Assembly (NCBI GenBank): GCA_964621905.1
Contig: CAZUNG010000008.1
Coordinates: 1-64,000 of the forward strand
DNA length: 64,000 bases
Direction: 5' to 3'
Source: Ruminococcus_G sp964621905
Lineage (GTDB): Bacteria; Bacillota; Clostridia; Lachnospirales; Lachnospiraceae
The notes beneath the pieces were generated by a model. The model was not told the origin of the DNA, made no database searches, and saw only the letters and a list, made by a program, of their open reading frames with translations. A program made the position numbers and the translations under genes. Shown here in pieces: positions 7,848 to 16,359 of the stretch; within the stretch, counting starts at the first letter, position 1, and each line of letters begins with the position of its first letter.

Positions 7848-8780
7848 TTATTTTGCTGCCAATTTATGTGATCTCCAGTATTCCCGGTTCATCGTCAGTC
7901 TCATCACAAGCTTTCCCGGCAGACGCTCATATCGTTTGCCAAGCCAGTAACCCAGGTATTTGCATCCGCTCTGCCACACAAGCTTCGGTATCAGATATGG
8001 TTTTCTCCGGAACAGATACCCTGCCGTCTGCTTCACCATTCGGATTCCCTCACCCTCTGACGGCACACCTGCAAACACTTCCGGATGCTGTGCCTGTGAT
8101 ACTGCGAGATCAAAATTCCGATGCAGCTGCTGAATCCCGCTGTAATTGTGGGAATGGACCACCCGTGCATTCGCCGCATACGCGACTGCGTAACCGTGTC
8201 CGATCAAACCCGCCGCAAAGATCATATCCTCGTTAAATATGGTATGCCGCACAAACCCTCCCAATTCCAGATATATCTTTCTGTCGTATGCAGCACAGAC
8301 ATTGGAACAGAAATAGGTCTTGATCCCGAGCTTTGGAAGATCTTCCTTTCGCTTGATACAGCTTTCTTCCGGGTAATTAAAGCTGCGCGTATACCGTTCC
8401 AGCACACCGCAGTCCCCGGCCGCAAGCTGTCTGGCATAGACGGCTTTTACGTCCTCCGCATCAAAAGGTCTTACAAGACTGTCCACAAGGCTTCTGTCTT
8501 TTGGCATTGCGTCCTGTGTCATACAGATCACAATATCTGCCCCGGACTTTAAAATCGCTCTGTGACGCGTCCCCCCGTGGTCAAATTCTTTTTTTTCAAG
8601 GTGCTCTGTAATGATTTTGTCCGACAATCGTTCAAGACTCTCATCCCAGTGCGCTGCCTCGGTATTCATGATATAGATGTGATCCACAGGGTACTCCTGT
8701 CCCAGCAGCCGTTCCACAAGTTCCCGGAATTCTTTTCCCGGCCGGTATGTCGGTATTATCACATCAACTGATTTCGGCAT
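7848..8780 (-). CDS. family 2 glycosyltransferase, rhamnosyltransferase-like
   Basis: 310 residues with an N-terminal GT-A fold (VDVIIPTYRPG at 5-15) and the block YARQLAAGD...TRSFNYPEES, which is typical of dTDP-rhamnose-using GT2 enzymes. It also has a conserved FNEDMIFAAGLI acceptor-side motif. It is cytoplasmic or membrane-associated, with no clear membrane helix, and probably adds rhamnose to a lipid-linked glycan using dTDP-rhamnose from the rfb genes of this window. It starts 24 bases after the hairpin of the LCP terminator and shows no promoter of its own, so it may depend on read-through. AAGGAGAG precedes the ATG. Confidence 0.82.
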   Translation of the reverse strand: MPKSVDVIIPTYRPGKEFRELVERLLGQEYPVDHIYIMNTEAAHWDESLERLSDKIITEHLEKKEFDHGGTRHRAILKSGADIVICMTQDAMPKDRSLVDSLVRPFDAEDVKAVYARQLAAGDCGVLERYTRSFNYPEESCIKRKEDLPKLGIKTYFCSNVCAAYDRKIYLELGGFVRHTIFNEDMIFAAGLIGHGYAVAYAANARVVHSHNYSGIQQLHRNFDLAVSQAQHPEVFAGVPSEGEGIRMVKQTAGYLFRRKPYLIPKLVWQSGCKYLGYWLGKRYERLPGKLVMRLTMNREYWRSHKLAAK

Positions 8781-8803
8781 GTCTTAACTCTCCTTATAAA
8801 AAA

Positions 8804-8848
8804 CGGCTCCTGCACAACATAAATCACTCTACGTATGTGCAGCAGCCG
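8804..8848 (-). terminator. terminator or attenuator between the LCP gene and the rhamnosyltransferase
   Basis: Arms CGGCTCCTGCACA and TGTGCAGCAGCCG pair with one mismatch across a 19-base loop. On the minus strand the hairpin is followed by TTTTTTAT, giving a textbook intrinsic terminator right after the LCP stop codon. Confidence 0.8.
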
Positions 8849-8856
8849 CCTGTATT

Positions 8857-10005
8857 TTAATATGAATCCGCTGGAAGCGCGCCATCCTCGGAGCTGGATG
8901 GAATATCCTCTTCTCCGTATCCACTGATTTCAATGATATGATCACTGTACTCAGTCACTGTCGCAGACGGAGTGTATGCATCCTCCGGATACAGGAACTC
9001 GTGAAGCTTCACCACATTAGTCTCAAGCGTCACAGGGAGTACACAATCATAGCCTTCATCTTTTCCCATCGCGTCGCCAATGATATTTGAGATTGTCTCT
9101 CCTTCGAGGTGATCAAATGGAAACCCTACCTGATCCTCGATATCATAGCCGATCATTGCCATTCCCATCTTCAGGATTTCCTGCTTGGAAAGACTGCTGG
9201 AAATCATCGGACATACGGTATCAACAATCTTATTCAGTGTCGCCCAGCTGGAATTTTTTGCCTTTTCAACCATTTTGTAAATCACAAGTCTCTGACGTGC
9301 TGCCCGCCTGAAGTCGTTCCCGGCGGTATACCGGATTCTCGCATAAGAAACAGACTGTACCCCGTTTAAGTGATGTTCACCATCTACCTTTTCAATCGGG
9401 TCATAATCTTTCCCGGTGAGTTTTGAAGTCTCCTGACAATAGTTGTTCATGTGTTCCACTTCATCAGCAGTCATCTCAATGTCAAGACCGCCGAGCAGAT
9501 CGATCGCCTCAACAAGCGCGGTGAAATCCACCGTTACGTACCCCGTAAGATTCAGATCCAGATTCTTGTTCATCATGGTCATCAGCTGCTGTGGTCCGCC
9601 GTTTGCATACGCCGCATTTGCCTTTTTATAATTATCATCTCCAATATTCAGATACGTATCACGATATATGGATACGAGCTTCACTTTTTTGGTGTCATTG
9701 TTGATGCTCGCGATGATCATCGTATCGCTGTTTCCCTGTTCAAGGGAACCCACACCGCTCGCGTCCAACCCAACCAGCGCGATCGTCTGATAGCCCTGAA
9801 GTACCTCATTGTCCACGACACCTTCATTGACGCCTACCTCTCCCATATCGACATCCCCGGTCTGAATCTTGTTCAGTTTGTTATTTACCTGGGCATAGAC
9901 GAAGATTCCTCCCACCAGAAGCAGCAGTATGAGAATCTCAAAGACAAACAATACTCTTCTTCTGCGTCTGCGCTTCATCATCTTGTTATTAGCTTTTTTT
10001 GCCAT
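8857..10005 (-). CDS. LytR-CpsA-Psr (LCP) family glycopolymer-peptidoglycan ligase
   Basis: 382 residues. A very basic cytoplasmic start (KRRRRRR at 11-17) is followed by one membrane helix (about 19-38) and an extracellular LCP domain. Family residues are visible: GLDAS with D81, GNSDTMIIASIN with D94, and SIYRDTYLNIG with R115; these bind the polyprenyl pyrophosphate and metal. LCP proteins move wall polymers from undecaprenyl pyrophosphate onto peptidoglycan. The Met at 10005 follows AAGAGG. The upstream in-frame Met at 10041 would overlap the preceding gene and has no such site. It is cotranscribed with the phosphoglycosyltransferase, which fits priming and final attachment of the same polymer. 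Confidence 0.9.
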   Translation of the reverse strand: MAKKANNKMMKRRRRRRVLFVFEILILLLLVGGIFVYAQVNNKLNKIQTGDVDMGEVGVNEGVVDNEVLQGYQTIALVGLDASGVGSLEQGNSDTMIIASINNDTKKVKLVSIYRDTYLNIGDDNYKKANAAYANGGPQQLMTMMNKNLDLNLTGYVTVDFTALVEAIDLLGGLDIEMTADEVEHMNNYCQETSKLTGKDYDPIEKVDGEHHLNGVQSVSYARIRYTAGNDFRRAARQRLVIYKMVEKAKNSSWATLNKIVDTVCPMISSSLSKQEILKMGMAMIGYDIEDQVGFPFDHLEGETISNIIGDAMGKDEGYDCVLPVTLETNVVKLHEFLYPEDAYTPSATVTEYSDHIIEISGYGEEDIPSSSEDGALPADSY

Positions 10006-10030
10006 AATAAACCTCTTATCATTTCTTTCT

Positions 10031-11434
10031 TTAGTATGCATTTTTATTGATAAACCCTTTAAACACGGTTAAAAATAAGATTTTAATATCGAGTCCAAGC
10101 GTCCAGTTTTCAATATAATACAAATCATACTCGATACGTTTCCGGATAGAAGTATCTCCCCTGTACCCATTTACCTGTGCCCAGCCTGTAAGCCCGGGTC
10201 TGACCTGATGTTTTACCATATAACGCGGAATTTCCTCCCGAAACTTCTCAACAAAGAAGGGCCGTTCCGGCCTTGGCCCCACCAGGCTCATATCACCTTT
10301 AAATATATTAAACAGCTGCGGCAGTTCGTCAAGACTGGTCTTTCGCATAAATTTCCCGATTCCCGTAACACGGGGATCATTTTTTACTGTCCAGGCCTTT
10401 TTCTCCTCCGCCTCCGGCTGTACTTCCATGGAGCGGAACTTATACATTTCAAACTCTTTATTATGCAGCCCCACACGCACCTGTTTGTAGATGAGCGGTC
10501 CTTTTGACGACAACTTAATCAGTATGGAGCATATCAGCATCACCGGTGAAAAAACAACAATGGCAGCCATGGAACCCAGAATATCCGTAATCCTTTTCAG
10601 TGTAAACTGAAACGTATTGCTAAGCGGAACATAACGAATATTGATAACCGGAAGTCCCAGCAGATCTTCTGTATAAGGCTTCGTAGGAATAATATTGTTA
10701 TAGTCCGGAATAAACTTGGTGTGAACACCCGATTTTTCACAGAGCGCTACAATCTCTTCCAGCCTGCTGTACTCATTCAGTCCCAGTGTAATCGCAATCT
10801 CATCCAGCCTGTTCTGAGGCAGGATAATCATTAAATTATCTATTCTTCCTAATACTTTAATTCCTTTATATTCCGTCCCGGCTTCTACGGAATCATCCAG
10901 GATCCCTCTCACCGTGTACCCCCACTGCGGGTTTGACAGAATACGGTCGATATACTCTTCTGCCGCCCTGCTGTATCCCACCAGCAGAATATGCTTCTGA
11001 TTGAGGCCTTTTTTGCGGATATCGCGCAAAACATGCCGGATCATGATTCTGACAAGTTCTTCCGCTACGATATTGATGAAAAAGAAAATAAAAAGTACAA
11101 CTCTGGAAAAGTCGATCTCCTTCGTCACATAAAGTACCACGATCAGTATAAAAAGTCCGATCGTATTGGCCTTGACGATATTTGCCAGTTCCAGCCGCCT
11201 TCCCTGCACACGTTTCGGCGTATACAGACTAAACGCGGAGTACAGGATCAGATAAACCGGCACAATCAGCAGAAGCGTCCCCATATACCTCTGAAAGGAC
11301 AGATTTCCCCCTTCGCTGGAAAATAAATGTGTCTGAAACTTCAGAAACCATGCCAGCCAGTAAGAAACCATGATGACAAGTGCATCAATCAGAATATGGA
11401 GACGGTTAAAGTATTTTTGGTTATCTTTTATCAA
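10031..11434 (-). CDS. polyprenyl-phosphate sugar-1-phosphate transferase (WbaP/WcaJ class)
   Basis: 467 residues. Four or five N-terminal membrane helices precede a nucleotide-binding-like middle domain (HILLVGYSRAAEEY near 145). The C-terminal bacterial sugar transferase domain (about 275-467) carries KRITDILGS, YKQVRVGL, YKFRSM, SLDELPQLFNIFKGDMSLVG and PGLTGWAQV. It moves a hexose-1-phosphate from a UDP-sugar to undecaprenyl phosphate, starting a repeat unit. The donor (glucose or galactose) is not decidable. It has its own promoter and is followed by the LCP ligase. A second enzyme of the class is at 52878-54278; the two differ enough to be separate lineages. Confidence 0.9.
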   Translation of the reverse strand: MIKDNQKYFNRLHILIDALVIMVSYWLAWFLKFQTHLFSSEGGNLSFQRYMGTLLLIVPVYLILYSAFSLYTPKRVQGRRLELANIVKANTIGLFILIVVLYVTKEIDFSRVVLFIFFFINIVAEELVRIMIRHVLRDIRKKGLNQKHILLVGYSRAAEEYIDRILSNPQWGYTVRGILDDSVEAGTEYKGIKVLGRIDNLMIILPQNRLDEIAITLGLNEYSRLEEIVALCEKSGVHTKFIPDYNNIIPTKPYTEDLLGLPVINIRYVPLSNTFQFTLKRITDILGSMAAIVVFSPVMLICSILIKLSSKGPLIYKQVRVGLHNKEFEMYKFRSMEVQPEAEEKKAWTVKNDPRVTGIGKFMRKTSLDELPQLFNIFKGDMSLVGPRPERPFFVEKFREEIPRYMVKHQVRPGLTGWAQVNGYRGDTSIRKRIEYDLYYIENWTLGLDIKILFLTVFKGFINKNAY

Positions 11435-11467
11435 TTTTGATCACCTTTTATACCCTTCCACGCTACT

Positions 11468-11496
11468 ACTATACAATAAGTTGTAACATTAGGCAA
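11468..11496 (-). promoter_or_regulatory. promoter of the phosphoglycosyltransferase-LCP operon
   Basis: TTGCCT (11496-11491), 17-base spacer, TATAGT (11473-11468) on the minus strand, about 35 bases ahead of the start codon. Confidence 0.6.
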
Positions 11497-11507
11497 TAAA
11501 ATTTTTA

Positions 11508-12482
11508 TTAACCTTTATGCAGCAGCCTTCTTATGACATTGATCCATAGCTGAAACTGAATCCAGGTATAGTTTCCCAGATGTCTCCAGGAAAATTTCAC
11601 TTTCTTTCCCTGTCTTCTCGCGCCGGCAGACAGAGAACATCCATTTTTGATACCGGCCGCATATTCGCGGCCGAACCCTTTGCGCGCAAAAAACAGCAGT
11701 TTAATGCCAAATCCGACTGCCAGAAGCGGCAGATTGAGCAGAATCTGGAGAAACGGCATATTTTTATATATCATGTATACATTATTTCTGGAAGAGTAAC
11801 GCACCTTGAACAGATTGTACCTGGAACCGCTGGTACCGCTGCCTGCGTGGTATACCCGTGCCTCCGGACAAAACCAGTTTTGATATCCCAGAATATTAGC
11901 CCGGTAGCCGATATCTGTATCTTCCAGATAAGCAAAGTGTTCTTCGTCAAACAGTCCCGTCTGATTCAGAAATTCCCTGCGGTAGATGACGGCCCCGCCG
12001 CAGGATGCAAAGATCCGGCGCGGCTTGTTGTATTTCTTCTCATTTTGCCCTTTTCCGGCTGCGAAAGCCCATCCCAGCGCATTGTAGTAATTCCCTGCAT
12101 CATCGATCACGTCTCTGTGATACAGATTTAGCATTTTCGCTGCACAGGAGAACGCCCGTCTCCTGTGTTTGATATCTTTTAAAAGTTCTCTTACAAAATC
12201 CGGCTCCGCTTCTGTATCATTATTCAGCAGAATCACGTACGGTGTATCCGATGCCAGAATTCCTTCATTTACCGCTCTGCAAAATCCCAGGTTTTCCAAA
12301 AAGGCAATCACTCTGACTTCCGGAAACTTTTCTTCCACCAGCTCACGGCTTCCATCTGTTGATCCATTGTCAACTACGATCACCTCAAATTCAGGTTCCG
12401 TCTGCCTTCTGAGACTTAAAAGACAGGCTTCGATAAACGAAAGTCCGTTAAAATTCGGTATCACTACAGAAACTTCCTGCAT
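11508..12482 (-). CDS. family 2 glycosyltransferase (WbbL-like)
   Basis: 324 residues with a GT-A domain from the first residues (SVVIPNFNG, VVDNGSTDGS, ENLGFCRAVNEG, LLNNDTEAEP as the metal-binding Asp block). EEHFAYLEDTDIGYR supplies the likely catalytic-base region. A C-terminal hydrophobic stretch (about 240-265) may attach it to the membrane. Relatives include rhamnosyltransferases of O-antigen, mycobacterial linker and Gram-positive rhamnan synthesis. AGGAGG is 4 bases before the ATG. It is the last gene of the left arm of the 16.2 kb divergon. Confidence 0.83.
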   Translation of the reverse strand: MQEVSVVIPNFNGLSFIEACLLSLRRQTEPEFEVIVVDNGSTDGSRELVEEKFPEVRVIAFLENLGFCRAVNEGILASDTPYVILLNNDTEAEPDFVRELLKDIKHRRRAFSCAAKMLNLYHRDVIDDAGNYYNALGWAFAAGKGQNEKKYNKPRRIFASCGGAVIYRREFLNQTGLFDEEHFAYLEDTDIGYRANILGYQNWFCPEARVYHAGSGTSGSRYNLFKVRYSSRNNVYMIYKNMPFLQILLNLPLLAVGFGIKLLFFARKGFGREYAAGIKNGCSLSAGARRQGKKVKFSWRHLGNYTWIQFQLWINVIRRLLHKG

Positions 12483-12510
12483 GTTTCCTCCTGTGTTTTT
12501 ACCTGCCGTC

Positions 12511-14322
12511 TTATGCCCTCAGTGAATAATTCCACTTGGAAAGCGTCAGGTTTTTATTATAATAAGGATCCCCGGACTTGAGCAGAGCAATCCAGCGTGT
12601 TCTCATAAACTCTATTTCCGTCTGGAAACGCCTTACTTTTTCCTCGCTGTCCTCAGCCCCCCTGGATTTAGACTCATAGTGATAAAGCTGCGCCCATGGA
12701 TCATAGACCACCAGATATCCCGCTTTCACCGTCCGGAGACACAGGTCCACATCATTGAATGCTACCGTAAGTTTCTCCTCGAATCCTCCAAGCTGTTCAA
12801 ACACATCCCGCTTCATCATCATGCATGCGGCCGTGACTGCGCTCACATTAAGCTGTATCGAAGCCTTGTGCATATAGCCGGTCCGCGAACGCGGCATATT
12901 CAGAAACGCATGGCCGGCGATCCCTCCGATCCCAATGACCGTCCCGGCATGCTGTATCGTGTCATCCGGATAATAGAGCTTCGCCCCGGCAATGCCAACT
13001 TCTTCCCGCTGACAGTTGCCCAGCAGCTCCTCCATCCAGCACTCTGAGATGACTTCCACATCATTGTTGAGGAATAAAAGGAATTCGCCGGATGACGCTT
13101 TCACTGCAAAATTATTGATCGCTGAATAATTAAATTCCCCCTGCCACGTCACAATAGTAATATTGGGTTCCTTCTCCAGTTCACGGTAACAGGAAAACGT
13201 CTTCTCCTCCACACTGTTATTCTCTGCAATTATAATTTCATAATTCGTATATGTGGTTTTTTTCCGAATCGATTCCAGACATTTTTTCAACATGTCTGTC
13301 TGATCTTTATTGGGAATGATGATGGAGACCAGCGGCCGGCCGCTCACCGCATACGACACGCGGTAAAATCCCAGATCCATCGTATGGCTGACGGTTCCTT
13401 CCACGTTACAGCGCTTCAGATTTCCTTCAATCGCCCGCTTTCCCGCATCAAATGCGTACATTTTACTGGCAGGATTGTCCGCTGTCGAAGCCCTGTGTGT
13501 CCTCCAGTGGTAGAGAACCATCGGGACATGACAGATTCTGCGCGCCGCTTCCGTACAACGGAAAATGAAATCATAATCCTGTGCACCGTCATATTCTTTC
13601 CGAAAGCCTCCCACCGACTCAACAATCGATCTTCTCACGACAAAAAAATGTGTGATATAGTTATTGGAGCGCAGAAGGTCAATACTGAAATCCGGTTTAA
13701 AATGTGGCTGGAAGTGCTCGGTCAGGTCTGTCGTCACTTTATCCTCATCGGTATACACCGCGTCCGCGTCCGCAAAATTTTCAATTGTTTTTGCAACTTC
13801 ATACAGTGCGTTCGGTGCCAGCAGATCATCATGATCCAAAAGCCCAATGAAATCCCCGGATGCCATGGCAAACGCCGCATTCGTATTCTCGGAGATGCCC
13901 AGATTTTTTTCCAGACTGCACACCCTTATCCTGGCGTCCAGTTTCTGATATCGTTCCAGGACCGCCCGCATTTGCCCGTCTTCGGGACTTCCGTTAGCAA
14001 TACACAGTTCCCAGTTCTCATAGGACTGTTCCCTGACAGAATCCACCATCTGTTCCAGGAAAAGTTTCGGTGTCCGGTAGGCAGGAACAACAACACTGAT
14101 CAGAGGTTTATCCGTTTTCCATCTGGTTTCTCTTTGCTTTTTAAGTTCTTCTGCTCCAATTCTGTGCTTTTCAAACCATGGTCCATATGGAACTTCCTCC
14201 GGCTCCATCCGTTCGGAAAGCCGCACCATGAATTCTTTGAACCCATAGTGCTTCAGATACCGGAATCCTTTTTGTATATTGTAAGGCCTTATTTTTTTTA
14301 AATAATTCATCCACTGGCCCAT
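12511..14322 (-). CDS. two-domain family 2 glycosyltransferase
   Basis: 603 residues with two GT-A domains in tandem. The first (about 65-300) has SVVVPAYRTPK and LLDHDDLLAPNALYE. The second (about 330-570) has VSIIIPNKDQTD, LLFLNNDVEV and AFNDVDLCLR. The layout matches bifunctional enzymes that add two sugars, or alternate linkages, on rhamnose-rich polymers. It shares long blocks (GAQDYDFIFRC, YHYESKSRG) with the two larger enzymes at 21.9-26.8 kb but lacks their N-terminal beta domains. It sits downstream of wecE. Confidence 0.83.
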   Translation of the reverse strand: MGQWMNYLKKIRPYNIQKGFRYLKHYGFKEFMVRLSERMEPEEVPYGPWFEKHRIGAEELKKQRETRWKTDKPLISVVVPAYRTPKLFLEQMVDSVREQSYENWELCIANGSPEDGQMRAVLERYQKLDARIRVCSLEKNLGISENTNAAFAMASGDFIGLLDHDDLLAPNALYEVAKTIENFADADAVYTDEDKVTTDLTEHFQPHFKPDFSIDLLRSNNYITHFFVVRRSIVESVGGFRKEYDGAQDYDFIFRCTEAARRICHVPMVLYHWRTHRASTADNPASKMYAFDAGKRAIEGNLKRCNVEGTVSHTMDLGFYRVSYAVSGRPLVSIIIPNKDQTDMLKKCLESIRKKTTYTNYEIIIAENNSVEEKTFSCYRELEKEPNITIVTWQGEFNYSAINNFAVKASSGEFLLFLNNDVEVISECWMEELLGNCQREEVGIAGAKLYYPDDTIQHAGTVIGIGGIAGHAFLNMPRSRTGYMHKASIQLNVSAVTAACMMMKRDVFEQLGGFEEKLTVAFNDVDLCLRTVKAGYLVVYDPWAQLYHYESKSRGAEDSEEKVRRFQTEIEFMRTRWIALLKSGDPYYNKNLTLSKWNYSLRA

Positions 14323-14335
14323 GCCGTGTACTCCT

Positions 14336-15472
14336 TTATCTGTTTACTAGGAAAAATCTGCGGATTGCCTCCACAACCTGTGCTGCCTCGTCCAAAGAAA
14401 GATTATAGAACATGGGCAGCCTCAGCAGCCGCTCACTCTCCTTCGTTGTATAGATATCTTCTCCGCTGAACCGTCCATATTTCTGTCCGGCCGGGGAAGT
14501 ATGAAGCGGCACATAATGAAACACACTTAAAATCCCCTGCTCTTTCAGACTCTGAATCAGCGCGCTGCGTACAGGTTCATCCTGAACTTTCAGATAATAC
14601 ATATGTGCATTATGTACGGCATAATCCGGCACAAACGGCCGTTCTATATAGCCCGCATCCTCCAGTTCCTTCAAATTTTCATGGTAAAAATCATAGAGTG
14701 CATGCCGTTTTTCATTGATCGCATCAGCAGCTTCCAGCTGTGCGTACAGATAAGCAGCATTCATATCGCTCGGAAGATAGGAAGATCCATAGCCAACCCA
14801 GGTATACTTGTCAATCTGCCCGCGGAAGAACTTGCTGCGGTTCGTCCCCTTTTCTCTTAAGATCTCAGCCTGCTCCAGATATGCCTCATCCCGAAACAGC
14901 AGGGCACCTCCTTCTCCCATCGTATAATTTTTGGTTTCATGGAAACTATAACATCCAAAATCACCGATCGTACCAAGCGCGCGTCCCTTGTAGGATGCAT
15001 GGACACCCTGTGCGGCATCCTCTATCACCTTCAGATGATATTTTCCCGCAATCTCCAGGATCTCATCCATCGCACACGCGACACCGGCGTAATGCACCGG
15101 CACGATGACCTTCGTCCTCCCGGTAATTGCCTCTTCAATTTTGTTTTCATCAAGATTCATGGTATCCGGCCGGATATCCACAAACACAATTTTGGCTTTG
15201 CGCAGCACAAACGCATCCGCCGTGGACACGAACGTATAAGACGGCATGATCACTTCATCTCCCGGCTGAATGTCAGACAGATAAGCTGCCATCTCCAGCG
15301 CATGCGTGCATGACGTCGTCAGCAGCACTTCTTTGGCGTGGTAATGCCTCTTCATCCAGTCGGAACATTCTCTGGTGAACGGACCATCTCCGCATAATTT
15401 TCCATTTTCAATGGCTTTCTGCATATATTGTATCTCGTTCCCTACATAGGGAGCCCTGTTAAATTCTATCAT
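14336..15472 (-). CDS. wecE: dTDP-4-amino-4,6-dideoxygalactose transaminase
   Basis: 378 residues, nearly the length of the enterobacterial enzyme (RffA/WecE) and closely similar along the whole length as I recall it: ENGKLCGDGPFTR, GDEVIMPSYTFVSTADAFVL, VPVHYAGVACAMD, SFHETKNYTMGEGGA. The PLP lysine should be K181, with D152 and Q155 contacting the cofactor. It converts dTDP-4-keto-6-deoxy-glucose, the RfbB product, to dTDP-Fuc4N using glutamate. The ATG at 15472 follows GGAGG by 6 bases and gives the family N-terminus MIEFNRAPYVG; the upstream Met is not used by relatives. It lies between two half-size transporters and two glycosyltransferases. Confidence 0.92.
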   Translation of the reverse strand: MIEFNRAPYVGNEIQYMQKAIENGKLCGDGPFTRECSDWMKRHYHAKEVLLTTSCTHALEMAAYLSDIQPGDEVIMPSYTFVSTADAFVLRKAKIVFVDIRPDTMNLDENKIEEAITGRTKVIVPVHYAGVACAMDEILEIAGKYHLKVIEDAAQGVHASYKGRALGTIGDFGCYSFHETKNYTMGEGGALLFRDEAYLEQAEILREKGTNRSKFFRGQIDKYTWVGYGSSYLPSDMNAAYLYAQLEAADAINEKRHALYDFYHENLKELEDAGYIERPFVPDYAVHNAHMYYLKVQDEPVRSALIQSLKEQGILSVFHYVPLHTSPAGQKYGRFSGEDIYTTKESERLLRLPMFYNLSLDEAAQVVEAIRRFFLVNR

Positions 15473-15495
15473 AAGTATCCTCCGGTTCATTCCGT

Positions 15496-15834
15496 CTAAA
15501 TCGTATAAATGATAATTCCTGCTATGATAATCAGGTTTCCGATCAGTTTCCCCATCGTAATCTTTTCTTTCAGAATCAGATATGACATCAGCAGGACGAA
15601 TACGTAAGCAAAGGAGTCGATGACGGCTCCGTATTTCATGTCAACTCTGGTATAGGCATAGGTATTCAAAAGCAGCACGCCAAAAAACATGCCGTAGGCC
15701 AGAATGACTCTCCAGTTCAGGTATTCAAATATTGGATGCCGGTATTCCTTCCCGGCGCTTAGTTTCAGCAGTATCTGCGAAAAAGCCGTAAAAAACGTCC
15801 CCGCAAACATCAGCAGCATGTAGATTCTATTCAT
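15496..15834 (-). CDS. four-helix EamA/SMR-like protein, subunit B (ArnF-like)
   Basis: 112 residues, four membrane helices, no soluble domain. It resembles half-size members of the drug/metabolite transporter superfamily such as EmrE and the ArnE/ArnF pair, which flip undecaprenyl-phosphate-aminoarabinose in Gram-negatives. LILKEKITMGKLIGNLIIIAG is the usual end of helix 3 and start of helix 4. It overlaps its upstream partner gene by 8 bases, so equal synthesis of a heterodimer is likely. Beside a divergent ArnC-like gene, a lipid-linked sugar flippase is more probable than drug efflux. The specific substrate is inferred. Confidence 0.75.
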   Translation of the reverse strand: MNRIYMLLMFAGTFFTAFSQILLKLSAGKEYRHPIFEYLNWRVILAYGMFFGVLLLNTYAYTRVDMKYGAVIDSFAYVFVLLMSYLILKEKITMGKLIGNLIIIAGIIIYTI

Positions 15835-16177
15835 ATCTCTGCACCACCATCACCCCGATAAATACCACCAGCATACCAATGATATTATTCACCGTCAGGT
15901 TTTCTTTAAATATCAGCACCGCCCATAACTGTGACCAGATCAGATACACACTTTTATTCGCATATGCTGTCGTCAGTGCAAACTTTTTTATGACTTTCTG
16001 CCAGGCAATGGCATAGATCCCGCAGTCGGCAATCATCAGAAATAAAAACACATACAGCCAGACCGAAGAAAGTCCTTCCTTATTATATTGAATGGATGCC
16101 AGCTTTGAAAACACCCCGGTAAAAGAAAACAGCAGAATATTCAGATGCAGCTGCACATAATCCTTTGTTTTTCCCAT
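15827..16177 (-). CDS. four-helix EamA/SMR-like protein, subunit A (ArnE-like)
   Basis: 116 residues with four membrane helices. LIWSQLWAVLIFKENLTVNN leads into GMLVVFIGVMV, the pattern of half-size EamA proteins. It is the first gene of the leftward operon, with TAGGAG ahead of the ATG and a good promoter at 16214-16242. It probably forms an antiparallel heterodimer with the next gene. Its pairing with an ArnC-like enzyme across the shared promoter points to transbilayer movement of a polyprenyl-phosphate sugar. Confidence 0.75.
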   Translation of the reverse strand: MGKTKDYVQLHLNILLFSFTGVFSKLASIQYNKEGLSSVWLYVFLFLMIADCGIYAIAWQKVIKKFALTTAYANKSVYLIWSQLWAVLIFKENLTVNNIIGMLVVFIGVMVVQRYE

Positions 16178-16213
16178 AGTTTCTCCTAATTCGTAAATCT
16201 CTAAAACTAATTG

Positions 16214-16242
16214 ATTATATCACGATTCCTCTGAGGCTTCAA
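16214..16242 (-). promoter_or_regulatory. leftward promoter of the divergon
   Basis: TTGAAG (16242-16237), 17-base spacer, perfect TATAAT (16219-16214) on the minus strand. The -35 box lies in the left arm of the 16238-16266 palindrome. Confidence 0.75.
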
Positions 16243-16266
16243 CTAATATCCGAGATATCAGTTGAA
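16238..16266. promoter_or_regulatory. 29-base operator-like palindrome between divergent promoters
   Basis: Arms TTCAACTAATATC and GATATCAGTTGAA pair at 12 of 13 positions around CGA. Both -35 boxes lie in its outer arms, so one bound protein would shut off both operons. No regulator gene is adjacent. Confidence 0.65.
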
Positions 16267-16290
16267 ATGAACTTTTGATAATGCTATGAT
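16262..16290 (+). promoter_or_regulatory. rightward promoter of the divergon
   Basis: TTGAAA, 17-base spacer, TATGAT preceded by TGC (extended -10). The -35 lies in the right arm of the palindrome. Confidence 0.8.
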
Positions 16291-16359
16291 AAAGAGAGTC
16301 AATATGACTGTATCACTGACGGACTTTGAGATATAAAAATGAAACAAAGGAGATATCAC

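Noticed and set aside
13384..14301. Plus-strand open frame of 305 codons
   Set aside because: It is antisense to the two-domain GT2 gene and has no recognisable domain or ribosome binding site.
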